Below are positions 26,637 to 34,315 of a stretch of DNA of 64,000 bases, piece after piece. The first letter of the stretch is position 1, and each line of letters begins with the position of its first letter. Location of the stretch: IMG/VR virus record IMGVR_UViG_3300033155_001152, positions 40,237 through 104,236 of that record; one strand, 5' to 3'. The translations under genes and the position numbers were made by a program. The stretch is from a virus. The notes beneath the pieces are model-generated. The model did not search any database. It was not told where the DNA came from and saw only the letters and a list, made by a program, of their open reading frames with translations.

Positions 26637-27029
26637 CTAGGTGCAAAAATTGATATCGTAGATAACTAACAACTCAATGTAGTCACCCTCCGACACCGGA
26701 AAAACCATCGGAACTATGCGTGGTCGAATGAAGTTCACTGCAAGGCCACCATATACACCGCTTTCGTTGATCGTGAGGGCGGTCGACATAGCATTTGCGG
26801 TGGCTTCACCTTTCGCATGTTCTGTAGCCCTTACAATAGCATAAAATTCCGTCGAGAAATATCCCGGTAGCTCGTGATCGATGGGAGTTCCCAGCGGTGC
26901 GTCCTTCAGTAAGATGGCTGAATCCACCCTATCTGGCATCTGATACACGAAAATATCCTTCCCAGCACCGGTGTAGTTACCCAATCCGGAGTCTTGTAAA
27001 TGTTGTGCGATGTTCAGTAAGTAACTCAT
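26637..27029 (-). CDS. Tail terminator protein (U-like)
   Basis: 130 residues: helix LLNIAQHLQDSGLG, then KDIFVYQMPDRVDSAILLKD and GYFSTEFYAIVRA, an alpha/beta pattern common in tail terminator or minor capsid 3-type proteins. Position directly upstream of the tail tube gene fits. It would cap the tail tube at the head-proximal end. Confidence 0.75.
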   Translation of the reverse strand: MSYLLNIAQHLQDSGLGNYTGAGKDIFVYQMPDRVDSAILLKDAPLGTPIDHELPGYFSTEFYAIVRATEHAKGEATANAMSTALTINESGVYGGLAVNFIRPRIVPMVFPVSEGDYIELLVIYDINFCT

Positions 27030-27050
27030 TTTTAAGCCTTTATTGAAATT

Positions 27051-27563
27051 CTATATAAGACCGCGTTCCATCGCGGACTTGAAAGCCTTCTTGAAACGCC
27101 TGTGCCATTTTATCTCAAGAGCGTCTATCGTTCTGCCAAAAAATACACCGCCAACATATGTGCCTTGTGGCGATCTTTTGACCCCTAATCCCGCCAGTTT
27201 GCGCTTATTTACGTACCCTTCTTTTTCCCTTGATCGAGGGCCGATAGCTTCGAAATTACCACTCTCTATCTTCAGGAGATAATCCCTTACGTATCGACCT
27301 TGTGCGTCACCATTGCTACCCCTTTTCTTCGGCACTTTTTGATCTTCATTTATCCAGATAGTCCAACTATCTGCGCTATTCCTTTTGATTCGAACCGCTC
27401 GCTGTAATGTTCCGCTCTTGTACGGAGTGAGCATCCTCATGACTGCGTGTGTTTCTTCGGCCGCTTCCTTGAGGCGATTTCTCAATGCCAGGTTTGCTCT
27501 TTTGCCTCTTTTCCTTAATTCATCTGAAACTTGATTGGCTGAGAAATTTGCCTTTAGGCCCAT
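27051..27563 (-). CDS. Neck/tail completion protein (HK97 gp10-like)
   Basis: 170 residues: basic helix-rich start (ELRKRGKRANLALRNRLKEAAEETHAVMRMLTPYKSGTLQRAVRI) followed by SADSWTIWINEDQKVP; the TPYKSGTLQ..V motif is characteristic of HK97 gp10-type (minor tail Z) proteins. Overlaps the upstream gene by ten bases. It probably bridges connector and tail. Confidence 0.78.
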   Translation of the reverse strand: MGLKANFSANQVSDELRKRGKRANLALRNRLKEAAEETHAVMRMLTPYKSGTLQRAVRIKRNSADSWTIWINEDQKVPKKRGSNGDAQGRYVRDYLLKIESGNFEAIGPRSREKEGYVNKRKLAGLGVKRSPQGTYVGGVFFGRTIDALEIKWHRRFKKAFKSAMERGLI

Positions 27564-27895
27564 ATTACTAAATCCACTTCGTCGTGATCGTGTGCGCCTC
27601 CCATAACGTGTCTTGGGTCAATCGCGATGACCCTCAGTGTTTGTCCACTGACTTCTACCTTTGAATTTATCGATGCTATTCCTGGAGCCAGTAATATTCT
27701 CGCCTCTGATGTTCTTTCATTACCCGATCCTCTCGAGGCAGCCGAGTCTGTGCGAACAGACGTTGGGCCGGACTTCAACGAAAGGCTGATGATTGCGCAT
27801 TTTGTGCTTATCGAATCACCAAGTTGTTCGGCCCCATAGACATCGAATCCGATTGTCGGGGTTACTGTGCAAGGAATTCTGGGTCTCATTCTCAT
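27554..27895 (-). CDS. Head-tail joining protein, putative
   Basis: 113 residues, beta-rich, with TKCAIISLSLKSGPTSVRTDSAASRGS and LRVIAIDPRHVMGGAHDHDEVDL, a pattern of small head-closure/joining proteins. The location between connector genes and gp10-like protein agrees. There is no Shine-Dalgarno; a TGC-TATAAT box ends six bases before ATG 27895. Confidence 0.6.
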   Translation of the reverse strand: MRMRPRIPCTVTPTIGFDVYGAEQLGDSISTKCAIISLSLKSGPTSVRTDSAASRGSGNERTSEARILLAPGIASINSKVEVSGQTLRVIAIDPRHVMGGAHDHDEVDLVIWA

Positions 27896-27901
27896 AATTA
27901 G

Positions 27902-27910
27902 ATTATAGCA
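27902..27910 (-). promoter_or_regulatory. Extended -10 promoter (TGCTATAAT) at a start codon
   Basis: TGC-TATAAT on the minus strand, six bases before ATG 27895, in the short gap after the repeat-protein gene. It could start a leaderless transcript for the tail genes. No -35 seen. Confidence 0.4.
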
Positions 27911-29035
27911 CTAGGCTCCAAATGATCCAAAGACAACTGTTGGGCCGCTGACTGCCACCGTGACTGCTATCCAACCTACGTCCCCGTTGTTTCTATTTTC
28001 AACCCCAAGAAATAATGATCCTGTTGGGAATCCAACATTGTCATCGAACGTGATTGATGTTCCGTCTGCCGCCACACTCTGAACTGTCATTTCTGTTGCA
28101 CCGACAAGCGTCTCTGTTGCGTTGAGATAAACTCTCGGCCATATGAATGAATTACCAGAAGCTGTAAATTTGGTAACTGATGGGCTGCCGTCAGCAGTTT
28201 GATCTGCGCCACCGCTTGGTCCGATTGCTGCACCACTTGCCTCTACTGGCGTGATGCTCGGTGATCCATCGGCCGTTCTAATTGTCTCCGCTACGCCAGC
28301 CGCTTCAACAGGTGTGATTGAGGGCGAACCATCTGCTGTTTCAATCCTCTCTGCTACACCGGCAGCCTCAACTGGTGTGATACTTGGTGATCCGTTTGCC
28401 GAACGCTCTTGTCTTGCTGTACCGGCAGCTTCAATTGGAGTGATTGAAGGTGAGCCATCTGCTGTTTCAATTCTTTCTGCTACACCGGCCGCTGTAATTG
28501 GGGTGATTGAAGGCGAGCCATTTGCCGTTTGATCTGCTAAAGCTCCAAGGTCAACAATCCACTTGAACGCACCAACTTCTACGCCGCGCTGATTACTTGG
28601 ATTGCCCGTTGCGCCGCTTGTTTGTATTAGTGCTATAAGAACCTCTGATCCGTCAGGGTCTGTCAGTAAGTTGGCATTCCACTTACCAGAAATAACTTCG
28701 CCGGGATTGAGAGTGGTAGTTGTTCCTGTCGCAAGAACGGAAACCTGTGTATAGGTAGAGGATATAAGCTCCCAAAGTTCTAGTGACCAACCAGGATCGT
28801 TGCCGCCTGATGCGGATTTTCTTATCTGTACGCGAAATTCCTGAAGATCAACACCTACTGCTGGATTACTTGTTGGATCAGCTATAAGTGCCCGAACAGT
28901 GGTATTACCGGCACCGTCCCAAACTAGCCAATTGCCGTCTGGAGAATCAGGATCGTCATCAACATCTGCGATACTTGGCGCTGTGTAATTAGTTCCTATT
29001 TGTAAGCTAGTGGCAAGTTTATTTTCAATAGCCAT
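27911..29035 (-). CDS. Virion-associated repeat protein with six 21-residue repeats
   Basis: 374 residues. The first 165 form a beta-rich domain (NWLVWDGAGNTTVRALIADPTSNPAVG, FRVQIRKSASGGNDPGWSLELWE). Residues about 170-300 are six repeats of the type ADGSPSITPVEAAGVAERIET, the fifth carrying an insertion. The C-terminal domain ends GPTVVFGSFGA, much like the end of the 34.3-35.2 kb protein (GPTVVFVAVGA). Start overlaps the upstream stop as TAATG. Probably a decoration or fibre protein. Confidence 0.75.
   Translation of the reverse strand: MAIENKLATSLQIGTNYTAPSIADVDDDPDSPDGNWLVWDGAGNTTVRALIADPTSNPAVGVDLQEFRVQIRKSASGGNDPGWSLELWELISSTYTQVSVLATGTTTTLNPGEVISGKWNANLLTDPDGSEVLIALIQTSGATGNPSNQRGVEVGAFKWIVDLGALADQTANGSPSITPITAAGVAERIETADGSPSITPIEAAGTARQERSANGSPSITPVEAAGVAERIETADGSPSITPVEAAGVAETIRTADGSPSITPVEASGAAIGPSGGADQTADGSPSVTKFTASGNSFIWPRVYLNATETLVGATEMTVQSVAADGTSITFDDNVGFPTGSLFLGVENRNNGDVGWIAVTVAVSGPTVVFGSFGA
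28160..28540 (-). repeat. Six 63-bp coding repeats
   Basis: Period of 21 codons with consensus A(D/N)GSPSITPVEAAGVAER; same family as the longer array at 29.14-30.15 kb in the neighbouring gene. Third-position differences between units show that the array is old or under diversification. Confidence 0.85.
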
Positions 29036-30234
29036 TACGCGAATCCCGTTCCTGTTATTACGAGGCCAGTGTCTCCATCAGTCCAGGACTCTGTGCCGTT
29101 TACATCTGTAATTTTAACAGATGTTCTTACACCTTGACCACCTGAGATCACATTGCTGATAGATGGGGAGCCGTCCGCTGTCAACTTTCTTTCAGCAACA
29201 CCCGTCGCTTCAACTGGTGATATTTGCGGCGAACCATCTGCCGTTTTTCTTGATGCTGCCGTACCAGCAGACTCAACTGGTGTGGTCGATGGTGACCCGT
29301 CTGCTGTTATCTCTCTCTCTGCTGCACCAGATGATTCGACAGGCGTGATGCTTGGTGAACCATCTGCCGTTAGCTCTCTCTTCGCAGAACCGGTCGATGT
29401 TATTGGCGTGATGCTTGGTGCGCCATCAGCCGTTATTTCTCTTCCAGCCGTACCCATCGCTTCCACTGGAGTTATGGACGGTGAGCCGTCTGCTGTCAAT
29501 TCTCTTTCAGCTACACCCGCTGCTTCCACTGGTGTTGTAGATGGTGAACCGTTTGCTGACTTCTCCTGTCTTGCTGAACCAGAAGATTCTACAGGGGTAA
29601 TTGAAGGTGAGCCATTCGCTGTTTGATCCGCAGCACCAGGGTTTAATACCGCCGTACCCGCTGCTTCAACTGGAGTTATGGACGGTGATCCATCAGCCGT
29701 CAGTTCTCTTTCTGCAACTCCGGCAGCCGTTATTTTGGTTGTAGACGGTGAACCGTTTGCAGACCTTTCTTGTCTTGCTGAGCCAGACGATTCTGCCGAA
29801 GTTATGCTTGGCGCACCATCTGCCGTTAATTCTCTCTCAGCGACACCTGATGCTTCAATGGGTGTTATGGACGGCGCACCATCTGCCGTTAGCTCTCTTT
29901 CAGCAACTCCAGCCGCAGTGATCTTGGTTGTGGTTGGTGCGCCGTCTGCCGTCTGCACTCGTTCTGCTGAACCAGATGACTCTACCGGAGTGATACTTGG
30001 TGAGCCATTTGCAGATAGCTCTCTCTCAGCGACACCTGATGCTTCAACGGGGCTTATGCTAGGGGAGCCATTTGCCGAACGCTCTTGTCTTGCTGTACCG
30101 GTTGCTGTTATAGGGGTTATGCTTGGCGAGCCATTTGCTGTGGGACTCCCTGCTTCGGCAGGTGGCGCACGAAAGCGCCTCCGATAAATCGGAGTAAATG
30201 ACCCGTCTCTTCGAAAAACGCCGCCGCTAGCCAT
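29035..30234 (-). CDS. Repeat protein with sixteen 21-residue repeats
   Basis: 399 residues, about 85 percent repeats. A short N-terminal part (MASGGVFRRDGSFTPIYRRRFRAP) is followed by sixteen units of A(D/N)G(S/A)PS(I/T)TP(V/I)E(A/S)(A/S)G.AER(E/V)LT and a C-terminal domain (VKITDVNGTESWTDGDTGLVITGTGFA) that resembles IPT/TIG-like beta-sandwich starts. Low charge, Ser/Thr/Ala/Gly-rich; likely an elongated beta-solenoid or stalk. It overlaps the upstream gene by eight bases. Function unknown; fibre, decoration or surface adhesion. Confidence 0.75.
   Translation of the reverse strand: MASGGVFRRDGSFTPIYRRRFRAPPAEAGSPTANGSPSITPITATGTARQERSANGSPSISPVEASGVAERELSANGSPSITPVESSGSAERVQTADGAPTTTKITAAGVAERELTADGAPSITPIEASGVAERELTADGAPSITSAESSGSARQERSANGSPSTTKITAAGVAERELTADGSPSITPVEAAGTAVLNPGAADQTANGSPSITPVESSGSARQEKSANGSPSTTPVEAAGVAERELTADGSPSITPVEAMGTAGREITADGAPSITPITSTGSAKRELTADGSPSITPVESSGAAEREITADGSPSTTPVESAGTAASRKTADGSPQISPVEATGVAERKLTADGSPSISNVISGGQGVRTSVKITDVNGTESWTDGDTGLVITGTGFA
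29140..30145 (-). repeat. Sixteen 63-bp coding repeats
   Basis: Tandem array with 21-codon period; the eighth unit has a five-residue insertion (VLNPGAADQT) that matches the insertion type in the neighbouring gene (IGPSGGADQT), suggesting exchange between the two arrays. Confidence 0.88.
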
Positions 30235-30931
30235 ACATAACGCCCAAACGCCTTGTCACTCTTTTACGCGCACTTGGTTCTTTTATAAATACAGCAATCA
30301 ACCCTGCTCCATCTACTGCCGCATTGTCCCATGTTGCCTGACCACGGGCGGGTTCTTGTCCTGTCAAAACCTTATGCGCGCTTCCCATAAACGTGTCGCC
30401 TGTTGGAAGGGCGGTCGGATCGATATCTTCGATATATGAATTAACCCAAGAGCCGATTGCGTCTCCCTGGTCTATAGGCTCTCCACCCGCTAAAACGATA
30501 GCTATAGAATCTGGCCCAGCGAGACTTTCGGTTTCGCCAGAATCGAATGCTGTTCCAGTCTGTTCGCTAATCATAGCCATTTTGTCTAAAGGATCGGTTT
30601 TGAACGGACCCTCTATATGGTACAAAATACCACACATAGCCGCAGAAGCTGACGTTCGAAATGTTACTAGCTCTTCGTCGCCAGCCGCTATTTTATACCA
30701 TATATTGTAGAAGCCTCCCACGCCGTCGTACGCCTCTATAGGAGCCTTTGTCCATATATTTTCACCGTCGTCTTGAGGGACTAGCGACGTTGCCGCTTCA
30801 ACATGATGACATGCTACCAGCAAGTTTCCGGCTATAGCAGTTTGAGATACGTCATTCATATCAACAGCAAATATCGCCGCTGTAGCTACAAACGATTGCG
30901 GCGGTGAGGTGAGTAAATCGCCAAAGGCCAT
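30227..30931 (-). CDS. Putative virion protein, concanavalin/jelly-roll-like
   Basis: 234 residues, beta-rich: SFVATAAIFAVDMNDVSQTAIAGNLLVACHHVEAATS, FYNIWYKIAAGDEELVTFRTS and DSIAIVLAGGEP. The pattern AGNLLVa..h and NIWYKiAaGdE is common in phage and environmental structural proteins. ATG 30931 after GGGTAACAACA. Sits in the accessory virion block; precise role unknown. Confidence 0.6.
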   Translation of the reverse strand: MAFGDLLTSPPQSFVATAAIFAVDMNDVSQTAIAGNLLVACHHVEAATSLVPQDDGENIWTKAPIEAYDGVGGFYNIWYKIAAGDEELVTFRTSASAAMCGILYHIEGPFKTDPLDKMAMISEQTGTAFDSGETESLAGPDSIAIVLAGGEPIDQGDAIGSWVNSYIEDIDPTALPTGDTFMGSAHKVLTGQEPARGQATWDNAAVDGAGLIAVFIKEPSARKRVTRRLGVMYG

Positions 30932-30936
30932 TGTTG

Positions 30937-31389
30937 TTACCCTATTTCTTCGAACTCGATCTCGTAAGCCAATGTTACTGAGGTAACGGCGATTCCAAGA
31001 TTGATAGCGAAGAAGTGACCGCCACGAATAATCGGACGCTGCTCTGGAGTCCAGATTTTCTGGTAACCAGCAAGCAGTGAAATGCCTTCGCGCACCAGAA
31101 ACTCTTCACCCGTCGAGATGTCGACCGAATGATTGTCTTCGGCTGTACCGGCAAATGCCGCATCACCAAAGTCTTTCTTCTCGACGTTTGCGACAATGTT
31201 TGTGCCCGTACCAGAAGCTGTATAGCGGCCCATAGTCAATAGGGTGCTATCGTCAGTCTCGCTAGTAGACTGAGATACAGACACCGAGTGAATGACAACT
31301 ATTCGATTAGCTACTGCGCCAATCTCAACAATTGTCTTTGGCCCGGTGAACGCGGCTATTGTGTTTGATAAAATATACTTTCTGCCCAT
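30937..31389 (-). CDS. Putative virion protein
   Basis: 150 residues with MGRKYILSNTIAAFTGPKTIVEIGAVANRIVVIHSVSVSQSTSETDDS and RGGHFFAINLGIAVTSVTLAYEIEFEEIG. Similar small beta proteins are found near tail genes in phages, where they look like head decoration proteins. ATG 31389 after AGGAGTCCCGTC. Confidence 0.6.
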   Translation of the reverse strand: MGRKYILSNTIAAFTGPKTIVEIGAVANRIVVIHSVSVSQSTSETDDSTLLTMGRYTASGTGTNIVANVEKKDFGDAAFAGTAEDNHSVDISTGEEFLVREGISLLAGYQKIWTPEQRPIIRGGHFFAINLGIAVTSVTLAYEIEFEEIG

Positions 31390-31399
31390 GACGGGACTC

Positions 31400-32632
31400 C
31401 TACATAGTTAAAAGGGTTTTCATTGATCGTCGTCGTTCTTTGATTATGTGGTACGGAAATGCCGATGGTGCTTCGCCAACTACAAGAATCTTTTCATTGT
31501 ACTTTTGAACTCCTGCATCGTCATATATATATGCAAAAACAGTGTCGACGCCGCGAATATAGATATGCCCTGATAGCCAGTTGCAAGTGATCGCATCCAT
31601 TTCTTCGTTAAGGCTACCCCAAAGAGCGCCATCATTGGTGCTGGACATATAATAAATATCTTGATCGACGCCCTGTGCGCCACCGCCAGAGTAAAGTGCG
31701 TGGAGGTTGCCGTTTTCCTCACCGATTGAATGAACCCCAAAATTACCGTTAGCGAATACCTCTTGCGCGCTTGAAATAAATCTAGCGGCTAATGTTGAAA
31801 TATCATCGGACCCGTCTTCTACTGCTCGAATACTGTTTATCGTATTTATGCTGCCAGCGTTACGAGTATAGGCCCAGCACATGCGCTGAGTTCCAGCGTC
31901 CTCGTACGACACTGCGTTAGTGATAGTGGTCAACGCTTCAGTGCTGCCAAGATTAATGGCGGCAATCGTTGTACTTAAAACGTCAGATGGATCGAGCGTT
32001 CGCGCCTCATATTCGATGTACGTTGAGAGCGAGCCACCGCCAGTTGTTTTCGTCCACAATAGGTGCATATCGTCAGTTAGCGGACCCTTGGTGATAACCG
32101 GGTTTCCAAAATGAATCGCACTTGCGTCATCTATTGCAACTGGGCCTCCCCATGTTCCACCCGTTCGCACGTTAAGGTCGATACGCTCTTTCTGCGCACC
32201 ATGAACAGTCTCACTTGCGCCATTGTACGCAACCACAACATCGCCGTCCGAACGAACCGATATAGATATCCACTGATTGAGTGGTAAAAATGTCGTAATT
32301 GTTTCGATTACTTCATTCGTAATAACCCACGCATCGGTCGCCATGTTGAATGTGTGATAACGATAATTTTGGTTCGCACCTGACACTTCTGCCGTGGCGA
32401 TATGCAGAACGTCGCCGTCTTGATATTGACTTACGACATTGGCAATTACGCCGAGAACTGGATTATTTGCCGCGTCCTGGATGGCCCATGATGATGTTGG
32501 GTCAGTCGCCTTGAATACGTCAACCCCCGTTCCATTAATCGATACAGCGTAAAAACTTCCACCGCTTGATTTTCTTGGCGGATAAAACCCACCAACTTGA
32601 GCGGTTGATTGAATTGTAGTTGGCAAAGCCAT
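31400..32632 (-). CDS. Beta-propeller-like (sialidase/BNR-type) virion protein
   Basis: 410 residues built from repeated beta segments such as HLLWTKTTGGGSLSTYIEYEAR, QRMCWAYTRNAGS, NLHALYSGGGAQGVDQDIYYMSSTNDGALWG, the last resembling an Asp-box/BNR turn (SxNDGxxW). A propeller that binds or cleaves glycans is possible; no sialidase Arg triad could be assigned by eye. ATG overlaps the upstream stop as TAATG. Confidence 0.6.
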   Translation of the reverse strand: MALPTTIQSTAQVGGFYPPRKSSGGSFYAVSINGTGVDVFKATDPTSSWAIQDAANNPVLGVIANVVSQYQDGDVLHIATAEVSGANQNYRYHTFNMATDAWVITNEVIETITTFLPLNQWISISVRSDGDVVVAYNGASETVHGAQKERIDLNVRTGGTWGGPVAIDDASAIHFGNPVITKGPLTDDMHLLWTKTTGGGSLSTYIEYEARTLDPSDVLSTTIAAINLGSTEALTTITNAVSYEDAGTQRMCWAYTRNAGSINTINSIRAVEDGSDDISTLAARFISSAQEVFANGNFGVHSIGEENGNLHALYSGGGAQGVDQDIYYMSSTNDGALWGSLNEEMDAITCNWLSGHIYIRGVDTVFAYIYDDAGVQKYNEKILVVGEAPSAFPYHIIKERRRSMKTLLTM

Positions 32633-33324
32633 TACGGAGCTACCAATTCAAAAGTGCCGGTGGTTATCACACGATGGCCTGTCAACGTCGCCAGGTCTTG
32701 TGCTGTTCTGAACCCTGACGGTGTGTAAATCCAAAACTTCTTAGCCGTTGATTGATCGAACAAAGTCACCATCGTTAAGATTTCAGCATCTGTCATTCCG
32801 TCCGTTACCATGTCCTCGGTGCAAATCCACGTAGGAGCGCCGCCCAGAGCCGCCCCAATCGCTTGTCTCGACTCTTGGGTACTCATGTCCTCATTGAGAA
32901 CCAACTCCTTAGCCCTGGCCCCTACAGTAGAGACTTTATTGAGAACCTCAAGACCTCGACCAGATGTTGGATTTAACCCAACGGCGGTGATAGCTGCGCC
33001 TATCTCCACGGAGTCGTCTGAGTCTTTCTCTGCTTGGATATAAACCGATGTGTCGGTTCCTATCGCTGAGCAACCAATTCTGTTTCGAAGAGCCTTGACA
33101 CCCCAACCAAATCCAGCGCCTACAATCAACACTCGATCAGAAGCATCTATGGCTGGCGTAATTATAGGAAGAATGCCTTTCCAACGGGCAACCATAATTG
33201 GTCGCATAAAGTATTCGTGATAGTTTATTCGAACCTCTGGACGAGTATTTGGATGACCACCCATGTGCCTTTCTACACGAAAGGAATACGATGCGTCAAA
33301 GTCTGATTTTGTCCAAGCTGCCAT
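32632..33324 (-). CDS. SAM-dependent methyltransferase-like protein in the virion block
   Basis: 230 residues. Residues 65-95 read RVLIVGAGFGWGVKALRNRIGCSAIGTDTS, a Rossmann glycine-rich loop (VGAGFG) followed by an acidic residue after the second strand as in class I methyltransferases. The catalytic end of typical DNA methylases (NPPY/DPPY) is absent; instead APTWICTEDMVTDGM occupies that place. It could methylate a virion protein, or be a fold relative with another role. ATG 33324 after GAGGGTAGT. A terminator follows upstream at 33341-33381. Confidence 0.65.
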   Translation of the reverse strand: MAAWTKSDFDASYSFRVERHMGGHPNTRPEVRINYHEYFMRPIMVARWKGILPIITPAIDASDRVLIVGAGFGWGVKALRNRIGCSAIGTDTSVYIQAEKDSDDSVEIGAAITAVGLNPTSGRGLEVLNKVSTVGARAKELVLNEDMSTQESRQAIGAALGGAPTWICTEDMVTDGMTDAEILTMVTLFDQSTAKKFWIYTPSGFRTAQDLATLTGHRVITTGTFELVAP

Positions 33325-33340
33325 ACTACCCTCTTTCAGA

Positions 33341-33381
33341 AAATAAAAAGGCGCTGGCCCAATTACATGAGCAGCGCCTTT
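33341..33381 (-). terminator. Rho-independent terminator upstream of the methyltransferase-like gene
   Basis: Minus strand: AAAGGCGCTG/CAGCGCCTTT ten-base stem with a 15-base loop, followed by TTTTTATTTT. It ends the transcript of the 33456-33827 gene. The rest of the 130-base gap shows nothing else. Confidence 0.9.
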
Positions 33382-33455
33382 CGTGGATTATTATCGGTCT
33401 CCACCTACCGCACCCTCAATGGAGTGTGGTAGATAGTGGCGTCAAAATCTCGCTA

Positions 33456-33827
33456 TTAAGCCGGTACGTCTATCGAGAACGTTGTCAGTTCAACGGTATC
33501 CGTCGCCCCAACAATCAGCGAAGACATATTGATGTCTGCGCCTGATGTAGCAACCGTTCCCGTAATCTTGAGAACAGCGCCTGATGCAAAAATCTGGAAG
33601 GCATCAACTGCGCCAGCATTACCCGTCGCATTGGTGTCCTGAATTGGTTGGCCTGCCATTGTGATAACGCCAACAGCGGCGGAACCAAACGCCGGATTCT
33701 GGAAGGTAATTGTTGCAACCTCCACCTGTGCGCCAGTCTGGAATTCGAGATAACCCGCCGTTCCAATTTCCGCGTCAATCGCGTCTGCTGCTGCGTTTCG
33801 AACAGCCGTTTCTAAAGTTAGTGCCAT
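33456..33827 (-). CDS. Small virion protein (decoration-like)
   Basis: 123 residues: LETAVRNAAADAIDAEIGTAGYLEFQTGAQVEVATITFQNPAFG, a well-known phage protein pattern with beta-rich body. A strong site AAAGGAGTAATTTGGC precedes ATG 33827 and a strong terminator follows, which suggests high expression as for a structural protein. Exact role unknown. Confidence 0.7.
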   Translation of the reverse strand: MALTLETAVRNAAADAIDAEIGTAGYLEFQTGAQVEVATITFQNPAFGSAAVGVITMAGQPIQDTNATGNAGAVDAFQIFASGAVLKITGTVATSGADINMSSLIVGATDTVELTTFSIDVPA

Positions 33828-33833
33828 GCCAAA

Positions 33834-34043
33834 TTACTCCTTTGAAGGCTTCGCAGCAGGAGCAGGTTTCTCGAGAACTTCGAGAACCCGCCCATATGAA
33901 TTTTGGAACTCAACAAGGGCATCTTTGGCCTTCTTGTAGTTGTTCTTACTTTTGTCGAAGGAGTCGCGAGCCTCGTTAAAGGTTTCCTTTAACTCGGCCT
34001 GTTCTTTCTTCAATCCAACAACCGTAATCTGTCTTTCCGCCAT
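33834..34043 (-). CDS. Small coiled-coil protein
   Basis: 69 residues, one long charged helix (KKEQAELKETFNEARDSFDKSKNNYKKAKDALVEFQN) with a Pro/Ala-rich end (KPAPAAKPSKE). TAATG overlap with the upstream gene. Unknown; perhaps an assembly chaperone for the neighbouring virion proteins. Confidence 0.6.
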   Translation of the reverse strand: MAERQITVVGLKKEQAELKETFNEARDSFDKSKNNYKKAKDALVEFQNSYGRVLEVLEKPAPAAKPSKE

Positions 34044-34240
34044 TACTTCCTTCCTTCTTCAAATTGGGCCGGGTCAACTCCGGGGTCGTACTTAATGTCG
34101 CCGTTGGCTTTGCGAACTACCGCTGTGCCTCGCAATCTTGCTCCTGGTCTTCCCAAAAGCTCCTTGATATCTTCCGGGTCCATAGCTTCCAGTTGTTCCT
34201 GCGTGAAAACCCGTCTCAAAACTTTCTGTTGTTCGTCCAT
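34043..34240 (-). CDS. Hypothetical small protein
   Basis: 65 residues: VLRRVFTQEQLEAMDPEDIKELLGRPG then RGTAVVRKANGDIKYDPGVDPAQFEEG. ATG 34240 after AGGGAGACCAGG. Overlaps the next gene by one base (TAATG). No known domain. Confidence 0.6.
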   Translation of the reverse strand: MDEQQKVLRRVFTQEQLEAMDPEDIKELLGRPGARLRGTAVVRKANGDIKYDPGVDPAQFEEGRK

Positions 34241-34277
34241 CCTGGTCTCCCTTAAACGACTGATTGGCCGCTTACAG

Positions 34278-34310
34278 AATAAGCGAGGTGACTATTCACC
34301 CCGCTTACTT
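34278..34310 (-). terminator. Possible terminator after the 304-residue virion gene
   Basis: Minus-strand hairpin AAGCGgGGTGA/TCACCtCGCTT with one mismatch, loop ATAG, followed by ATTCTGT. The T tract is weak. Confidence 0.5.
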
Positions 34311-34315
34311 ATATA

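Noticed and set aside
29153-30187. Plus-strand frames of 157 and 169 residues over the repeat-protein gene
   Set aside because: Periodic opposite-strand shadows of the 63-bp repeats with no ribosome sites.
33341-33381. Attachment site or origin at the inverted repeat
   Set aside because: Stem, loop and T tract read as a standard rho-independent terminator.
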